Assembly: GCA_964650975.1 (NCBI GenBank)
Contig: CAZYWA010000255.1
Span: forward strand, 1-10,470
Reading direction: 5' to 3'
Length of the DNA stretch: 10,470 nt
Source of the DNA: CAZYWA01 sp964650975 [NCBI: uncultured bacterium]
Lineage (GTDB): Bacteria > JADJOY01
Under the pieces are notes generated by a model. It worked only from the letters and a program-made list of their open reading frames with translations, was not told the DNA's origin and did not search any database. Both the position numbers and the translations under genes were made by a program. Numbering within the stretch: the first letter of the stretch is position 1; every line of letters starts with the position of its first letter. Positions 1 to 6,064 of the stretch are shown one piece after another.

Positions 1-711
1 CTCCGCGCCCTGCTTCGCGACCGCGAGCGCCGCCCTGCGTTTCCGGTCGGCGCGGTCGGGGATGGAGGCGAGCAGCGCGCGCCCGCCTCGCCAGGTGGTC
101 TCGGTGGTGCGGAGCTCGGCGTCGAGGATGGTGCCGTCGCCGCGCGCCACCTGTACCTCGGAGAGACCCGACTCCGAGAGCGGTCCCACCGTGAGCCCCA
201 GCAGGTCCGCCGCCTCCTTGCCGAGCAGCCGCGACGCCGCCGGGTTCGCGAACAGCACCGAGCCGGCCTCGCTCAGCACCAGCGACGGGTCGGCGTCGCG
301 CCACACCACCGAGTAGATCTGCCATTCGAGCTTGCGGCGCTCCACCGCGTGCAGCACCGAGCGGTATAGCGGAATGGCCACGAGATGGGTCTTGCTGATG
401 AACTCGTCGGCTCCCACCTGGAGGGCATCGAGTCCGTCCGCGTCGGAGTCGAGGCCGGTGAGCACCAGGATCGCCACGCGGTCGTCGACGGCGCGGATCG
501 CCGTGACGGTGGACATGCCGTCGCTGTCGGGAAGGTGCAGGTCGAGCAGCACCGCGTCGGTGCGATTGGCCCGCAGCCACGCCAGGGCCGCCTCGAGGGT
601 CTCGACGTGGTGCATCTCGACCGGGTGATTCCGCAGCCGGATGCGGATCAGCTCCGCGTCGGCCGGATTGTCCTCCACGACCAGGGCGCGAATCGGCTGG
701 CCGTTGCTCAT
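1..711 (-). CDS. Response regulator with REC and PAS domains, 3' part outside window (partial)
   Basis: The first 237 residues are present from an ATG at 711; the reading frame is still open at base 1, so the C-terminus is missing. Residues 5-120 form a receiver domain: acidic pair E13/D14, phospho-acceptor D57 in LLDLHLPDSDG, T85 in LVLTG and K107 in ISKTH. Residues about 128-220 look like a PAS domain (FANPAASRLLG core), followed by a charged, Ala-rich stretch (RADRKRRAALAVAKQ) that could lead into a coiled coil or histidine kinase domain beyond the edge. The ATG overlaps the stop of the upstream kinase as ATGA, implying translational coupling and a shared transcript. By family logic it accepts phosphate from one of the two operon kinases; its output is not visible. 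REC-PAS-kinase hybrids are common, so a downstream kinase domain is plausible but unproven. Confidence 0.88.
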   Translation of the reverse strand, partial: MSNGQPIRALVVEDNPADAELIRIRLRNHPVEMHHVETLEAALAWLRANRTDAVLLDLHLPDSDGMSTVTAIRAVDDRVAILVLTGLDSDADGLDALQVGADEFISKTHLVAIPLYRSVLHAVERRKLEWQIYSVVWRDADPSLVLSEAGSVLFANPAASRLLGKEAADLLGLTVGPLSESGLSEVQVARGDGTILDAELRTTETTWRGGRALLASIPDRADRKRRAALAVAKQGAE

Positions 712-2246
712 GGTGCGGACGGTGGGGTGGGCAGCGTGAAGTGGAAGGTGGCGCCCGCGCCTAGCTCGGATTCTGCCCAGATCCGGCCGCCGTGGCGATC
801 GACGATCCGCTTCACGATCGCGAGCCCGATGCCGCTGCCCTCGATTCCGCCGACCGGGTGCAGGCGCTGGAAGATGGCGAACACCCGCTCGGCGTGCTTC
901 ATATCGAAGCCGATGCCGTGGTCCTTGACCGAGAACCTCGCGTGCTGCGGATCCTCGGCCGCGGCCGAGACCTCGATCCGGGGCGGCTCGCCGCCCGCGA
1001 ACTTGATCGCGTTGCCGATCAGATTCTGGAAGAGCTGCGTCACCTGGGACCGGTCCGCTCGGATCCTGGGCAACCGCTCGCGAACGAGGGTGGCGCCGCT
1101 CTCGCGGATCGGCAACTCGAGGTTGGCGAGCGCCTCGTCGAGTGCTTGGTCGGCGTCGATGTCGGCCGCCGACTCCGCCTTGGACGAGACCCGTGAGTAG
1201 GCGAGCAGGTCGTTCAAGAGGCGCTGCATCCGCGTGGCGCCGTCGACCGCGAAGCGGATGTACTCGTCGGCGTCGGCGTCGAGGCGTCCGCGGTAGTCGT
1301 CGGCCAGGAGCCGGGTGTAGCTCGCGACCATGCGCAGCGGCTCCTGGAGGTCGTGGGCGGCGATCGAGGCGAACCGCTCCAGGTCCTCGTTCGAGCGCTG
1401 GAGGGCCGCGGTGCGTAGCTCGACGGTGTGCTCGAGCGCCGCGTAGGCCTCCTTCACGGCGTCTTCCGCGGCCTTGCGCGCCGACACGTCGACCACGCTG
1501 GCCACCACCAGCTGCTGGTCTCCGATCGAGAGCGGACTGAGGCCGATCTCCACCGGCACCTCGGTTCCGTCGCGCCGGACCGCGCGAAGATCGCGCCCCG
1601 CGCCCATGGCGCGCGCGGCGGGGTCGCGCATGTAGCGTTCGCGCAGCGCGCGATGCTCTCCCTCCCGCAGGCGCAGCGGGACGAAGCTCTCGACGGTCTC
1701 GCCCACGACCTGCTCCCGGTCGCTGCCGAGCAGCGTCGCCGAGGGTTGGTTCGCCTGCACGATCTTCCCGTGCCCGTCGATCACCAGGATTCCGACCGGC
1801 GCGGCTTCGATGGCGCGATGCAGCAGCTCCCGCGTCTGGAGGTACGTGTCGGCCGATTCGAGCGGGACCCCGCGATCCACCAGCGCTCGGGTCCCGCGAG
1901 CCAGGGTCAGGGCTTGCGGCGTCACTCGCCACAAGAGCAGCGCCGTTCCCGCCGACACGGCGGCGGTCAGCATGCGCACCGCCGCGTCGAAGTAGTAGTT
2001 GGCGCGCCAGATCGTCCACACGTCGAGCATGTGGGTCACGCCGCACAGCACGATGAAGGCGCCGAAGCACAGGTAGAGCCACGAGAACGGCAGCACGCCG
2101 CGCAGCCGGTGCACGATGTAGGCGAGGGTCCCGGAGATCGCCACGTAGGATCCGGCGATGACGCCGTTGGAGGTGACCTGCAGCCACACCATGGTGGGCT
2201 GCCACACGTAGCAGTGGCCGTGCGGGAAGAACGTGGTCGCTTCCAT
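708..2246 (-). CDS. Membrane sensor histidine kinase with ETR1-like (ethylene-binding-type) N-terminus, PAS, HisKA and HATPase
   Basis: 512 aa from an ATG with a GGAGGGG ribosome site. Residues 1-115 hold three TM helices (about 22-46, 52-77, 85-108) that align without gaps, helix by helix, to plant ETR1. Helix 2 carries GAFIVLCGVTHMLDVWT against ETR1 GAFIVLCGATHLINLWT, keeping the copper-ligand pair as C68/H72 (ETR1 C65/H69). Helix 1 keeps equivalents of Y32 and I35 (Y34, I37), but ETR1 D25 is N27 and P36 is S38; in helix 3, ETR1 K91 is R91. A PAS domain follows (139-255), then a short coiled coil (260-290), HisKA with H298 in AAHDLQEPL, N box N408/N412, G1 box DHGIGFD (442-448) and G2 box GSGIGLAIV (470-478). 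All kinase motifs are intact. The HisKA type resembles Cph1-like kinases, matching the Rcp1-like regulator upstream. Ligand binding is inferred only; the domain could sense another small molecule or have lost copper. Confidence 0.93.
   Translation of the reverse strand: MEATTFFPHGHCYVWQPTMVWLQVTSNGVIAGSYVAISGTLAYIVHRLRGVLPFSWLYLCFGAFIVLCGVTHMLDVWTIWRANYYFDAAVRMLTAAVSAGTALLLWRVTPQALTLARGTRALVDRGVPLESADTYLQTRELLHRAIEAAPVGILVIDGHGKIVQANQPSATLLGSDREQVVGETVESFVPLRLREGEHRALRERYMRDPAARAMGAGRDLRAVRRDGTEVPVEIGLSPLSIGDQQLVVASVVDVSARKAAEDAVKEAYAALEHTVELRTAALQRSNEDLERFASIAAHDLQEPLRMVASYTRLLADDYRGRLDADADEYIRFAVDGATRMQRLLNDLLAYSRVSSKAESAADIDADQALDEALANLELPIRESGATLVRERLPRIRADRSQVTQLFQNLIGNAIKFAGGEPPRIEVSAAAEDPQHARFSVKDHGIGFDMKHAERVFAIFQRLHPVGGIEGSGIGLAIVKRIVDRHGGRIWAESELGAGATFHFTLPTPPSAP
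731..1829 (-). repeat. Paralogous PAS-HisKA-HATPase module, copy 1 (in the ETR1-like kinase)
   Basis: This segment is homologous at DNA and protein level to 2725-3817 at a near-constant offset of about 1,994 bp, with only small indels. Examples of shared protein stretches are SNEDLERFASIAAHDLQEP and VKRIVDRHGG. It is a diverged tandem gene duplication, not a mobile repeat. Confidence 0.8.
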
Positions 2247-2249
2247 CAG

Positions 2250-2256
2250 CCCCTCC
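2250..2256 (-). promoter_or_regulatory. Ribosome binding site for the ETR1-like kinase
   Basis: On the minus strand GGAGGGG lies in the 25-nt gap after the response regulator. Its GGAGG core ends 5 nt before the ATG at 2246. This strong site fixes the start and means the kinase need not depend on coupling to the upstream gene. Confidence 0.75.
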
Positions 2257-2271
2257 AGGTGAGGGTCGCGG

Positions 2272-2700
2272 TCACTCGGGCGGCATGCGCACGATCGCGA
2301 ACCAGTAGATGTGCAGCGCCTTGAGCGCGTCCGAGAGCTCCGTCAGGCTGGGTGGCTTGGTGATGTACGAGTTCGCGTGCAGCTCGTACGAGCGCAGCAC
2401 ATCGCTCTCGGCGCTCGAGCTGGTGAGCACCACCACCGGGATGCGCCGCAGATCGGGATCTTCCTTCATCTCGCGCAGCACTTCGCCGCCGTCCATCTTC
2501 GGCAGGTTGAGGTCGAGCAGCACCAGGTCCGGTGTGGGCGCCTCGGTGTGAGCGCCGCGCTTGCGCAGGAAGTCCATCGCCTCCTCGCCGTCGCCGACGG
2601 TGTGCAGGATGTTGGCGATCCGGGCCCGCTCGAACGCCTTGCGGGTGAGCAGCACGTCCCCCGGGTTGTCCTCGACCAGCAGGATCTCGGCCATCTTCAT
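2272..2700 (-). CDS. Single-domain response regulator, Rcp1 (phytochrome regulator) type
   Basis: 142 aa made only of a receiver domain. E10/D11 acidic pocket, phospho-acceptor D63 in LLDLNLPKMDG, T93 in VVVLTSS and K115 in ITKP are all present. The YELHANSYITKP stretch and the tail ending IYWFAIVRMPPE are characteristic of the Rcp1 family, the partners of cyanobacterial phytochrome Cph1; such regulators commonly pair with Cph1-like HisKA kinases, as here. It carries no DNA-binding or enzymatic output, so it likely acts by protein contact or as a phosphate shuttle. It sits between the two paralogous kinases, 1 nt after the PAS-PAS kinase stop and 25 nt before the ETR1-like kinase. A second in-frame ATG at 2694 exists, but the ribosome-site spacing (6 nt to the first ATG) favours 2700. 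Confidence 0.93.
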   Translation of the reverse strand: MKMAEILLVEDNPGDVLLTRKAFERARIANILHTVGDGEEAMDFLRKRGAHTEAPTPDLVLLDLNLPKMDGGEVLREMKEDPDLRRIPVVVLTSSSAESDVLRSYELHANSYITKPPSLTELSDALKALHIYWFAIVRMPPE

Positions 2701-2701
2701 C

Positions 2702-4231
2702 TCACACCTCCGTGTGTTCGGCGGGCAGCGTGAAGTGGAAGCTGGCGCCCGCTCCGGGAGCGGCCTCGGCCCAGACGCGCCCGCCGTGGCGATCGACGAT
2801 GCGCTTCACGATCGCGAGCCCGACACCGCTTCCCGCGAGCTCGCGCGACGTGTGCAGGCGCTGGAAGATCGAGAACACGCGCTCGGCGTGCTTCATGTCG
2901 AACCCGATGCCGTGGTCGCGCACCGTGATCCTCACCAGGTCCCGGTCCTCGGCGGCCGCGACGATTTCGATCCGCGGCGGACCGTCGCCCGCGAACTTGA
3001 TCGCGTTGGCGATCAGGTTCTGGAAGAGCTGGGCGATCTGGGGCCGGTCGGCGCGCACCCTGGGCAAGCGCTCGCGGGTGAGGGTGGCGCCGCTCTCCTG
3101 GATCGGCAGCCGCAGGTTCGCGAGCGCCTCGTCGAGCGCGTCGTCCACGTTCATGTCCTCGAAGGTGCCGCCTCGCGCGGTGATCCGCGAGTAGGCCAGC
3201 AGGTCGTGGAGCAGCCGCTGCATGCGCTTGGCGCCGTCGACCGCGAAGCGGATGTACTGGTCGGCATCGGCGTCGAGGCGGCCGCTGTAATCGTCGGCCA
3301 GCAGCTGGGTATAGCTGGCGATCATCCGCAGCGGCTCCTGGAGGTCGTGCGCGGCGATCGAGGCGAACCGCTCCAGATCCTCGTTGGAGCGCTTGAGCGC
3401 CGCGGTGCGCAGCTCGACGGTGTGCTCGAGCGTCGCATACGCCTCTTTCACCGCGCGCTCGGCGGCCTTGCGCTCGGTCACGTCCACCAGGCTCGCGACC
3501 ACCATGTGCTTGCCGCCGATCGAGAGCGGGCTGAGGCCGATCTCGACCGGGATCTCGGTGCCGTCCTTGCGAATCGCGCGCAGGTCGCGTCCGACGCCCA
3601 TGGCGCGAGCGGTGGGCGCCGCGAAGTAACGGCGGCGGTGCGCCAGGTGGTCGCCCTGGATCGTCCCCGGCACCAGCCTCTCGACCGGGCTGCCCAGCAG
3701 CTCGTCGGCGCCGTAGCCCAGGAGTCGCCCGAGCTGCTGGTTGGCGAGGATGATGCGACCGTCCTCGTCGACGGCGAGAAGACCGGAGGGCGATCCCTCG
3801 ACCGCGAGGCGGAACAGCTCCTCGGCGCGGTTCCGCTCGGAGACGTCGACGATGCTGGCCACCACCATGGGCTGCCCGCCGATGGCGACCGGGCTGAGCC
3901 CGATCTCGACCGGGATCTCGGTTCCGTCCTTGCGGATCGCGCGCAGGTCGCGCCCCGCGCCCATGGCGCGCGCCGATGGATTCGCCATGAATCGCGTGCG
4001 CAGCTCGATGTGGCCCTGGCGAATGCCGTGCGGCACCAGGTTCTCGATCGGCTGCCCGATGAGCTCGCCCGGCGGATATCCGAGCAGCTGCTCCAGGTGC
4101 CGATTGGCGAGCAGGATTCGCCCGCCGGCATCGACCGCCAGGATCCCGTTGGGCGCTGCTTCGAGCGCGCCCCGGAACAGGTCCTGGGCCTTGCGCGTGG
4201 GACTCTCGAGATCCGGGTCGCGCCAGTTCAC
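2702..4231 (-). CDS. Soluble PAS-PAS sensor histidine kinase
   Basis: 509 aa from a GTG at 4231. No TM segment is seen, so it should be cytoplasmic. Two PAS domains about 120 residues apart (about 19-133 and 139-253) share the segment RDLRAIRKDGTEIPVEIGLSP exactly, a clear internal duplication. A short coiled coil (255-285) leads into HisKA with H295 in AAHDLQEPL, N box N405/N409, G1 DHGIGFD (439-445) and G2 GSGVGLAIV (467-475), all intact. The open frame extends upstream to a TTG at 4426, but those 65 extra residues are Arg/Pro-rich and unlike any kinase leader. The GTG at 4231 lies just before the first PAS domain and overlaps the stop of a mini-ORF as GTGA, so I prefer it. This is the first gene of the operon. 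Its C-terminal half is a close paralogue of the ETR1-like kinase. The PAS ligand is unknown, and no obvious haem or flavin signature is visible. Confidence 0.9.
   Translation of the reverse strand: MNWRDPDLESPTRKAQDLFRGALEAAPNGILAVDAGGRILLANRHLEQLLGYPPGELIGQPIENLVPHGIRQGHIELRTRFMANPSARAMGAGRDLRAIRKDGTEIPVEIGLSPVAIGGQPMVVASIVDVSERNRAEELFRLAVEGSPSGLLAVDEDGRIILANQQLGRLLGYGADELLGSPVERLVPGTIQGDHLAHRRRYFAAPTARAMGVGRDLRAIRKDGTEIPVEIGLSPLSIGGKHMVVASLVDVTERKAAERAVKEAYATLEHTVELRTAALKRSNEDLERFASIAAHDLQEPLRMIASYTQLLADDYSGRLDADADQYIRFAVDGAKRMQRLLHDLLAYSRITARGGTFEDMNVDDALDEALANLRLPIQESGATLTRERLPRVRADRPQIAQLFQNLIANAIKFAGDGPPRIEIVAAAEDRDLVRITVRDHGIGFDMKHAERVFSIFQRLHTSRELAGSGVGLAIVKRIVDRHGGRVWAEAAPGAGASFHFTLPAEHTEV
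2707..2711 (-). promoter_or_regulatory. Ribosome binding site for the Rcp1-like regulator, inside the upstream kinase 3' end
   Basis: GGAGG on the minus strand lies within the last codons of the PAS-PAS kinase, 6 nt ahead of the ATG at 2700 and 12 nt ahead of the ATG at 2694. It supports the first ATG and efficient initiation across the 1-nt intergenic gap. Confidence 0.7.
2725..3817 (-). repeat. Paralogous PAS-HisKA-HATPase module, copy 2 (in the PAS-PAS kinase)
   Basis: Partner of the copy at 731-1829. Homology begins at the second PAS domain and runs nearly to the C-terminus. The extra first PAS domain of this kinase (about 3833-4177) is a further copy of the same PAS unit, so the operon holds three related PAS sequences. 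Confidence 0.8.
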
Positions 4232-4278
4232 GGAGCCGCCGGCACGACGCGGAAGACGGGACACGGGCGGAGAGTCAT
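4228..4278 (-). CDS. Possible 16-codon leader ORF coupled to the PAS-PAS kinase
   Basis: An ATG at 4278 is preceded by AGGAGG at 4292-4287 with 8 nt spacing, the best ribosome site in this stretch. It opens a 16-residue ORF (MTLRPCPVFRVVPAAP) whose TGA overlaps the kinase GTG as GTGA. An in-frame ATG at 4317 would give 29 residues but has no comparable ribosome site. It may be a leader that feeds ribosomes to the kinase start, since the GTG lacks a clear site of its own. The peptide is not recognised and could be a chance ORF, or could mark a frameshift at the 5' end of the kinase. Confidence 0.35.
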   Translation of the reverse strand: MTLRPCPVFRVVPAAP

Positions 4279-4439
4279 GGAGCGCGCCTCCTCGAATCCC
4301 CGCACGGGGCCCGGCATCACCACGGCTCGGTGTTCGTGAATCCTCGCGGTGATGTGCCGGGCGAGGCGCCCTTCGATCCGTCCCCCACGGGCAGCATACA
4401 AGGATACCCGCGCCCAAGCTCGGCAATGTCCGCGACGGC
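4279..4439 (-). other. Upstream/leader region of the kinase operon
   Basis: This is noncoding as far as I can tell, lying between the lipoprotein stop and the mini-ORF. It contains a -10-like TATGCT on the minus strand (4398-4393) preceded by TTG-rich sequence, but no -35 hexamer at proper spacing; TTGGGC lies only 13 nt upstream. A promoter here is plausible because the next gene upstream is functionally unrelated, but the sequence does not prove it. Confidence 0.3.
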
Positions 4440-4448
4440 TCAGCGGAC
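4428..4448 (-). terminator. Weak inverted repeat at the lipoprotein stop codon
   Basis: GTCCGC and GCGGAC (6-bp stem, 9-nt loop) flank the TGA of the lipoprotein gene. There is no U-run after it on the minus strand, so it is at best a weak or factor-dependent terminator, and it may be chance in G+C-rich DNA. Confidence 0.2.
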
Positions 4449-5264
4449 GTCTGCGATCTGGAAGTCGTGATCGTCGAGCGCGGCGAGGGCCAGGGTCTCG
4501 GTGAAATCGATCTCCAGGCCGCCGTCGTCGCTCACGTGGCGGTGCGCCAGCGCGATCGGTCCCAGCGTGCGGTAGTCGGACCAGTCGAAGCCGTGAGGCG
4601 GCGGCTTCTGGGTCTCGAGGATCATCTCCCAGCGCACGATCCGGTCGCTCCTGGGATCGACGATCAGCCAGTAGGTGTCGCCGGGTGTCAGCCCCACGTG
4701 GTCGAAGCGCAGTCTCAACACCTGGCAGGTCGCGGCGCCGCACGGGCGATCCGGCTCGAGCTCGCGCTCGACGCCGGCATCGAGGACCTTGAGCGGCACC
4801 ATCAGCCAGTAAGAATCGTTCACCCAGCGGGCGTAGGCGTCGGTGGCGAGGCCGTGCAGCGACTCGCCGGAAGCGGGCACGGCGTCGACCAGGCCGGTCG
4901 CTTCGCGGGAGCGCAGGTCGACGACCGCGTCGAGCTGCCGTCCGACCTTGTCGGTCCAGGTGACGTGGTCGCGGTTGCCGCGCAGGTCCCAGCGGTGGAA
5001 CGCGGCCATCCGCTGCTGGCCGTGGTCGAGTACCACGAAGCGGAATCGAAGCTCCGCCACCTGGCCCAGGCTCTCGCCGCCGGCGGCGCGGAAGATCCGC
5101 CGCGCCAGCGCGTCGGCGGGCGTGGGGGCGGGCGTGGACGCCGACGATGAAGGCTCGTGGCCCGGCGCGCCCAGGTCGCTCGCGGCGCGCGGGCCGCAAG
5201 CGCAGGCCAGCGTCACCACGACGGCGACGGCGAGAAGTGCTCGAGACTCGCGCGGATCGATCAC
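4440..5264 (-). CDS. Probable lipoprotein of unknown function, LolA/RseB-like fold suspected
   Basis: 274 aa from a GTG with a strong ribosome site. The N-terminus is a short charged segment, a hydrophobic stretch (LLAVAVVVTLA) and Cys at 21 and 23, an imperfect lipobox. A Ser/Ala/Pro-rich linker (about 25-50) follows, typical of exported lipoproteins. The mature part has alternating beta-strand character with many aromatics, for example TWTDKVGRQLDAVVDLRS (about 104-120), SYWLMVPLKVLD (about 151-162), TYWLIVDPRSDRIVRWEM (about 200-217) and FDWSDYRTLGPIALAHR (about 228-244). This pattern recalls envelope proteins of the LolA/RseB-like half-barrel class, where a yes/no 'tYWlyvDp.t..i.r' strand pair recurs; that is a fold-level guess and no function follows. 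C175 and C180 could form a disulfide. It is divergent from the TetR gene and upstream of the kinase operon on the same strand, with a 208-nt gap. Confidence 0.8.
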   Translation of the reverse strand: MIDPRESRALLAVAVVVTLACACGPRAASDLGAPGHEPSSSASTPAPTPADALARRIFRAAGGESLGQVAELRFRFVVLDHGQQRMAAFHRWDLRGNRDHVTWTDKVGRQLDAVVDLRSREATGLVDAVPASGESLHGLATDAYARWVNDSYWLMVPLKVLDAGVERELEPDRPCGAATCQVLRLRFDHVGLTPGDTYWLIVDPRSDRIVRWEMILETQKPPPHGFDWSDYRTLGPIALAHRHVSDDGGLEIDFTETLALAALDDHDFQIADVR

Positions 5265-5270
5265 GGAATT

Positions 5271-5277
5271 TCCTCCC
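5271..5277 (-). promoter_or_regulatory. Ribosome binding site selecting the lipoprotein GTG start
   Basis: GGGAGGA on the minus strand ends 6 nt before the GTG at 5264. The site and the signal sequence directly after it together identify this GTG as the start. Confidence 0.75.
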
Positions 5278-5299
5278 TCGGCGACTCGGTTGGCTCAGC

Positions 5300-5328
5300 T
5301 TGACGCGGGCCTGGCTCGGCGGCACAAT
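5300..5328 (+). promoter_or_regulatory. Sigma-70-type promoter for the TetR-diiron operon
   Basis: TTGACG (5300-5305) and CACAAT (5323-5328) are separated by exactly 17 bp, and the -10 box ends 42 nt before the TetR start codon. Four to five of six bases match consensus in each box. It stands out in otherwise G+C-rich sequence. Transcription would start around 5334-5337. Confidence 0.6.
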
Positions 5329-5330
5329 CG

Positions 5331-5343
5331 AGAATGCGATTCT
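5331..5343. promoter_or_regulatory. Palindromic candidate operator AGAAT-GCG-ATTCT
   Basis: This is a perfect 5-3-5 inverted repeat centred at 5337, directly downstream of the -10 box and over the expected transcription start. In the divergent promoter region of a TetR-family gene this is where an autoregulatory operator is expected. Binding here could also affect the divergent lipoprotein gene. It is shorter than many TetR operators, so flanking A+T-rich bases may contribute. Confidence 0.5.
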
Positions 5344-5370
5344 GATTTTGATCGTGAGGCCGTCCCGCCC

Positions 5371-6042
5371 ATGGCTCGCTACGCGACGCTGCCGCGAACA
5401 CCGCCCTCCCTCGGGGCGGTGGTGCAGCCCAAGCAGGCGCGCAGCGAGCGGACGCTCGAGCGGCTGCTCGACGCGGCCGAGGCGCTGGTGGTCGAGCACG
5501 GTGTCACCGGGCTCTCCATTCCCGAGGTGGTGCGCCGGGCGCGCTCGTCGGTGGGCGGCTTCTACGGCCGGTTCCGCGACAAGGACGAGCTGTTGCGCGC
5601 GCTCGAGGAGCGCTTCCTGCGCCAGCTCGAGGGCGAGCTCGAGGAGTTCATCCGCCCGGCGCGCTGGAAGGGCGCCAGCATCGACGACATCGTGCGCGGC
5701 TCGGTGCGGCGCATCGTCGAGGTGTACGCGGCGCGCAGCCGGCTGATCGCCGCGTTCATCGTGCGCGCCGCTCACGACGCCACGATCTGGGCGGAGGGCG
5801 AGCGGTTCCGCGCGCGGGTGGGCGAGCAGATCGCGGCGCTGGTGCTCACCCGTCGTTCGCGCATCCACCATCGCGAGCCGGAGCTGGCGGTGGACCTCGC
5901 CATCCAGCTGGTGTTCGGCCTGATGTTCCACCGGGTCGTGTTCGGCGAGATCCGCGCCGGCGGCCGGGTGCTCGACGATTCCGAGCTGATCGACGAGCTG
6001 GTGCGGAGCTCCCTGGCCCAGCTCGGTGTCCGGGCGTCTTGA
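5371..6042 (+). CDS. TetR/AcrR-family transcriptional regulator
   Basis: 223 aa, usual TetR size. After a 20-residue N-terminal extension, residues 24-72 form the helix-turn-helix DNA-binding domain: AAEALVVEHGVTGLSIPEVV, then RRARSSVGGFYGRFRDKDEL with the recognition helix and the FY-x-x-F element that ends TetR HTH domains. The C-terminal helical part (about 80-220) should bind ligand and dimerise; the ligand cannot be read from sequence. The ATG at 5371 is the first Met after a good promoter. Its ribosome site is weak (GAGG 11 nt upstream), so initiation may be modest, as is common for repressors. It ends 32 nt before the diiron gene and probably controls itself and the downstream genes through the palindrome at 5331-5343. 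Confidence 0.93.
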   Translation: MARYATLPRTPPSLGAVVQPKQARSERTLERLLDAAEALVVEHGVTGLSIPEVVRRARSSVGGFYGRFRDKDELLRALEERFLRQLEGELEEFIRPARWKGASIDDIVRGSVRRIVEVYAARSRLIAAFIVRAAHDATIWAEGERFRARVGEQIAALVLTRRSRIHHREPELAVDLAIQLVFGLMFHRVVFGEIRAGGRVLDDSELIDELVRSSLAQLGVRAS

Positions 6043-6063
6043 TCGAAACAGTCTGATCGAAAC
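6040..6063 (+). repeat. Direct repeat TGATCGAAAC x2 between TetR and the diiron gene
   Basis: The 10-mer TGATCGAAAC occurs at 6040-6049 and 6054-6063, a 14-bp period. The first copy includes the TGA stop of the TetR gene; the second ends just before the GGAGG ribosome site of the next gene. It could be a slippage duplication or a binding or processing site. Confidence 0.6.
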
Positions 6064-6064
6064 C

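Noticed and set aside
4302-4313. Palindrome CCCCGCACGGGG as a hairpin or attenuator
   Set aside because: Its stem is only 4-5 bp with a 2-4 nt loop, and such runs are common by chance at this base composition.
2561-4339. Long plus-strand open frame (592 codons) opposite the PAS-PAS kinase
   Set aside because: It is antisense to a clear kinase, is rich in His/Arg/Asp/Val with no domain, and mirrors the kinase codon pattern. Such open shadows are expected in G+C-rich coding DNA.
4232-4426. TTG start at 4426 for the PAS-PAS kinase
   Set aside because: The extra 65 residues are Arg/Pro/Gly-rich and unlike a kinase leader, there is no ribosome site, and the GTG at 4231 sits properly before the first PAS domain.
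4228-5931. Long minus-strand open frame (567 codons) across the lipoprotein and TetR genes
   Set aside because: It crosses two confident genes and a promoter region, and the translation is Arg-rich low-complexity sequence. Only its last codons (4278-4228) have a good ribosome site, and these are reported separately.
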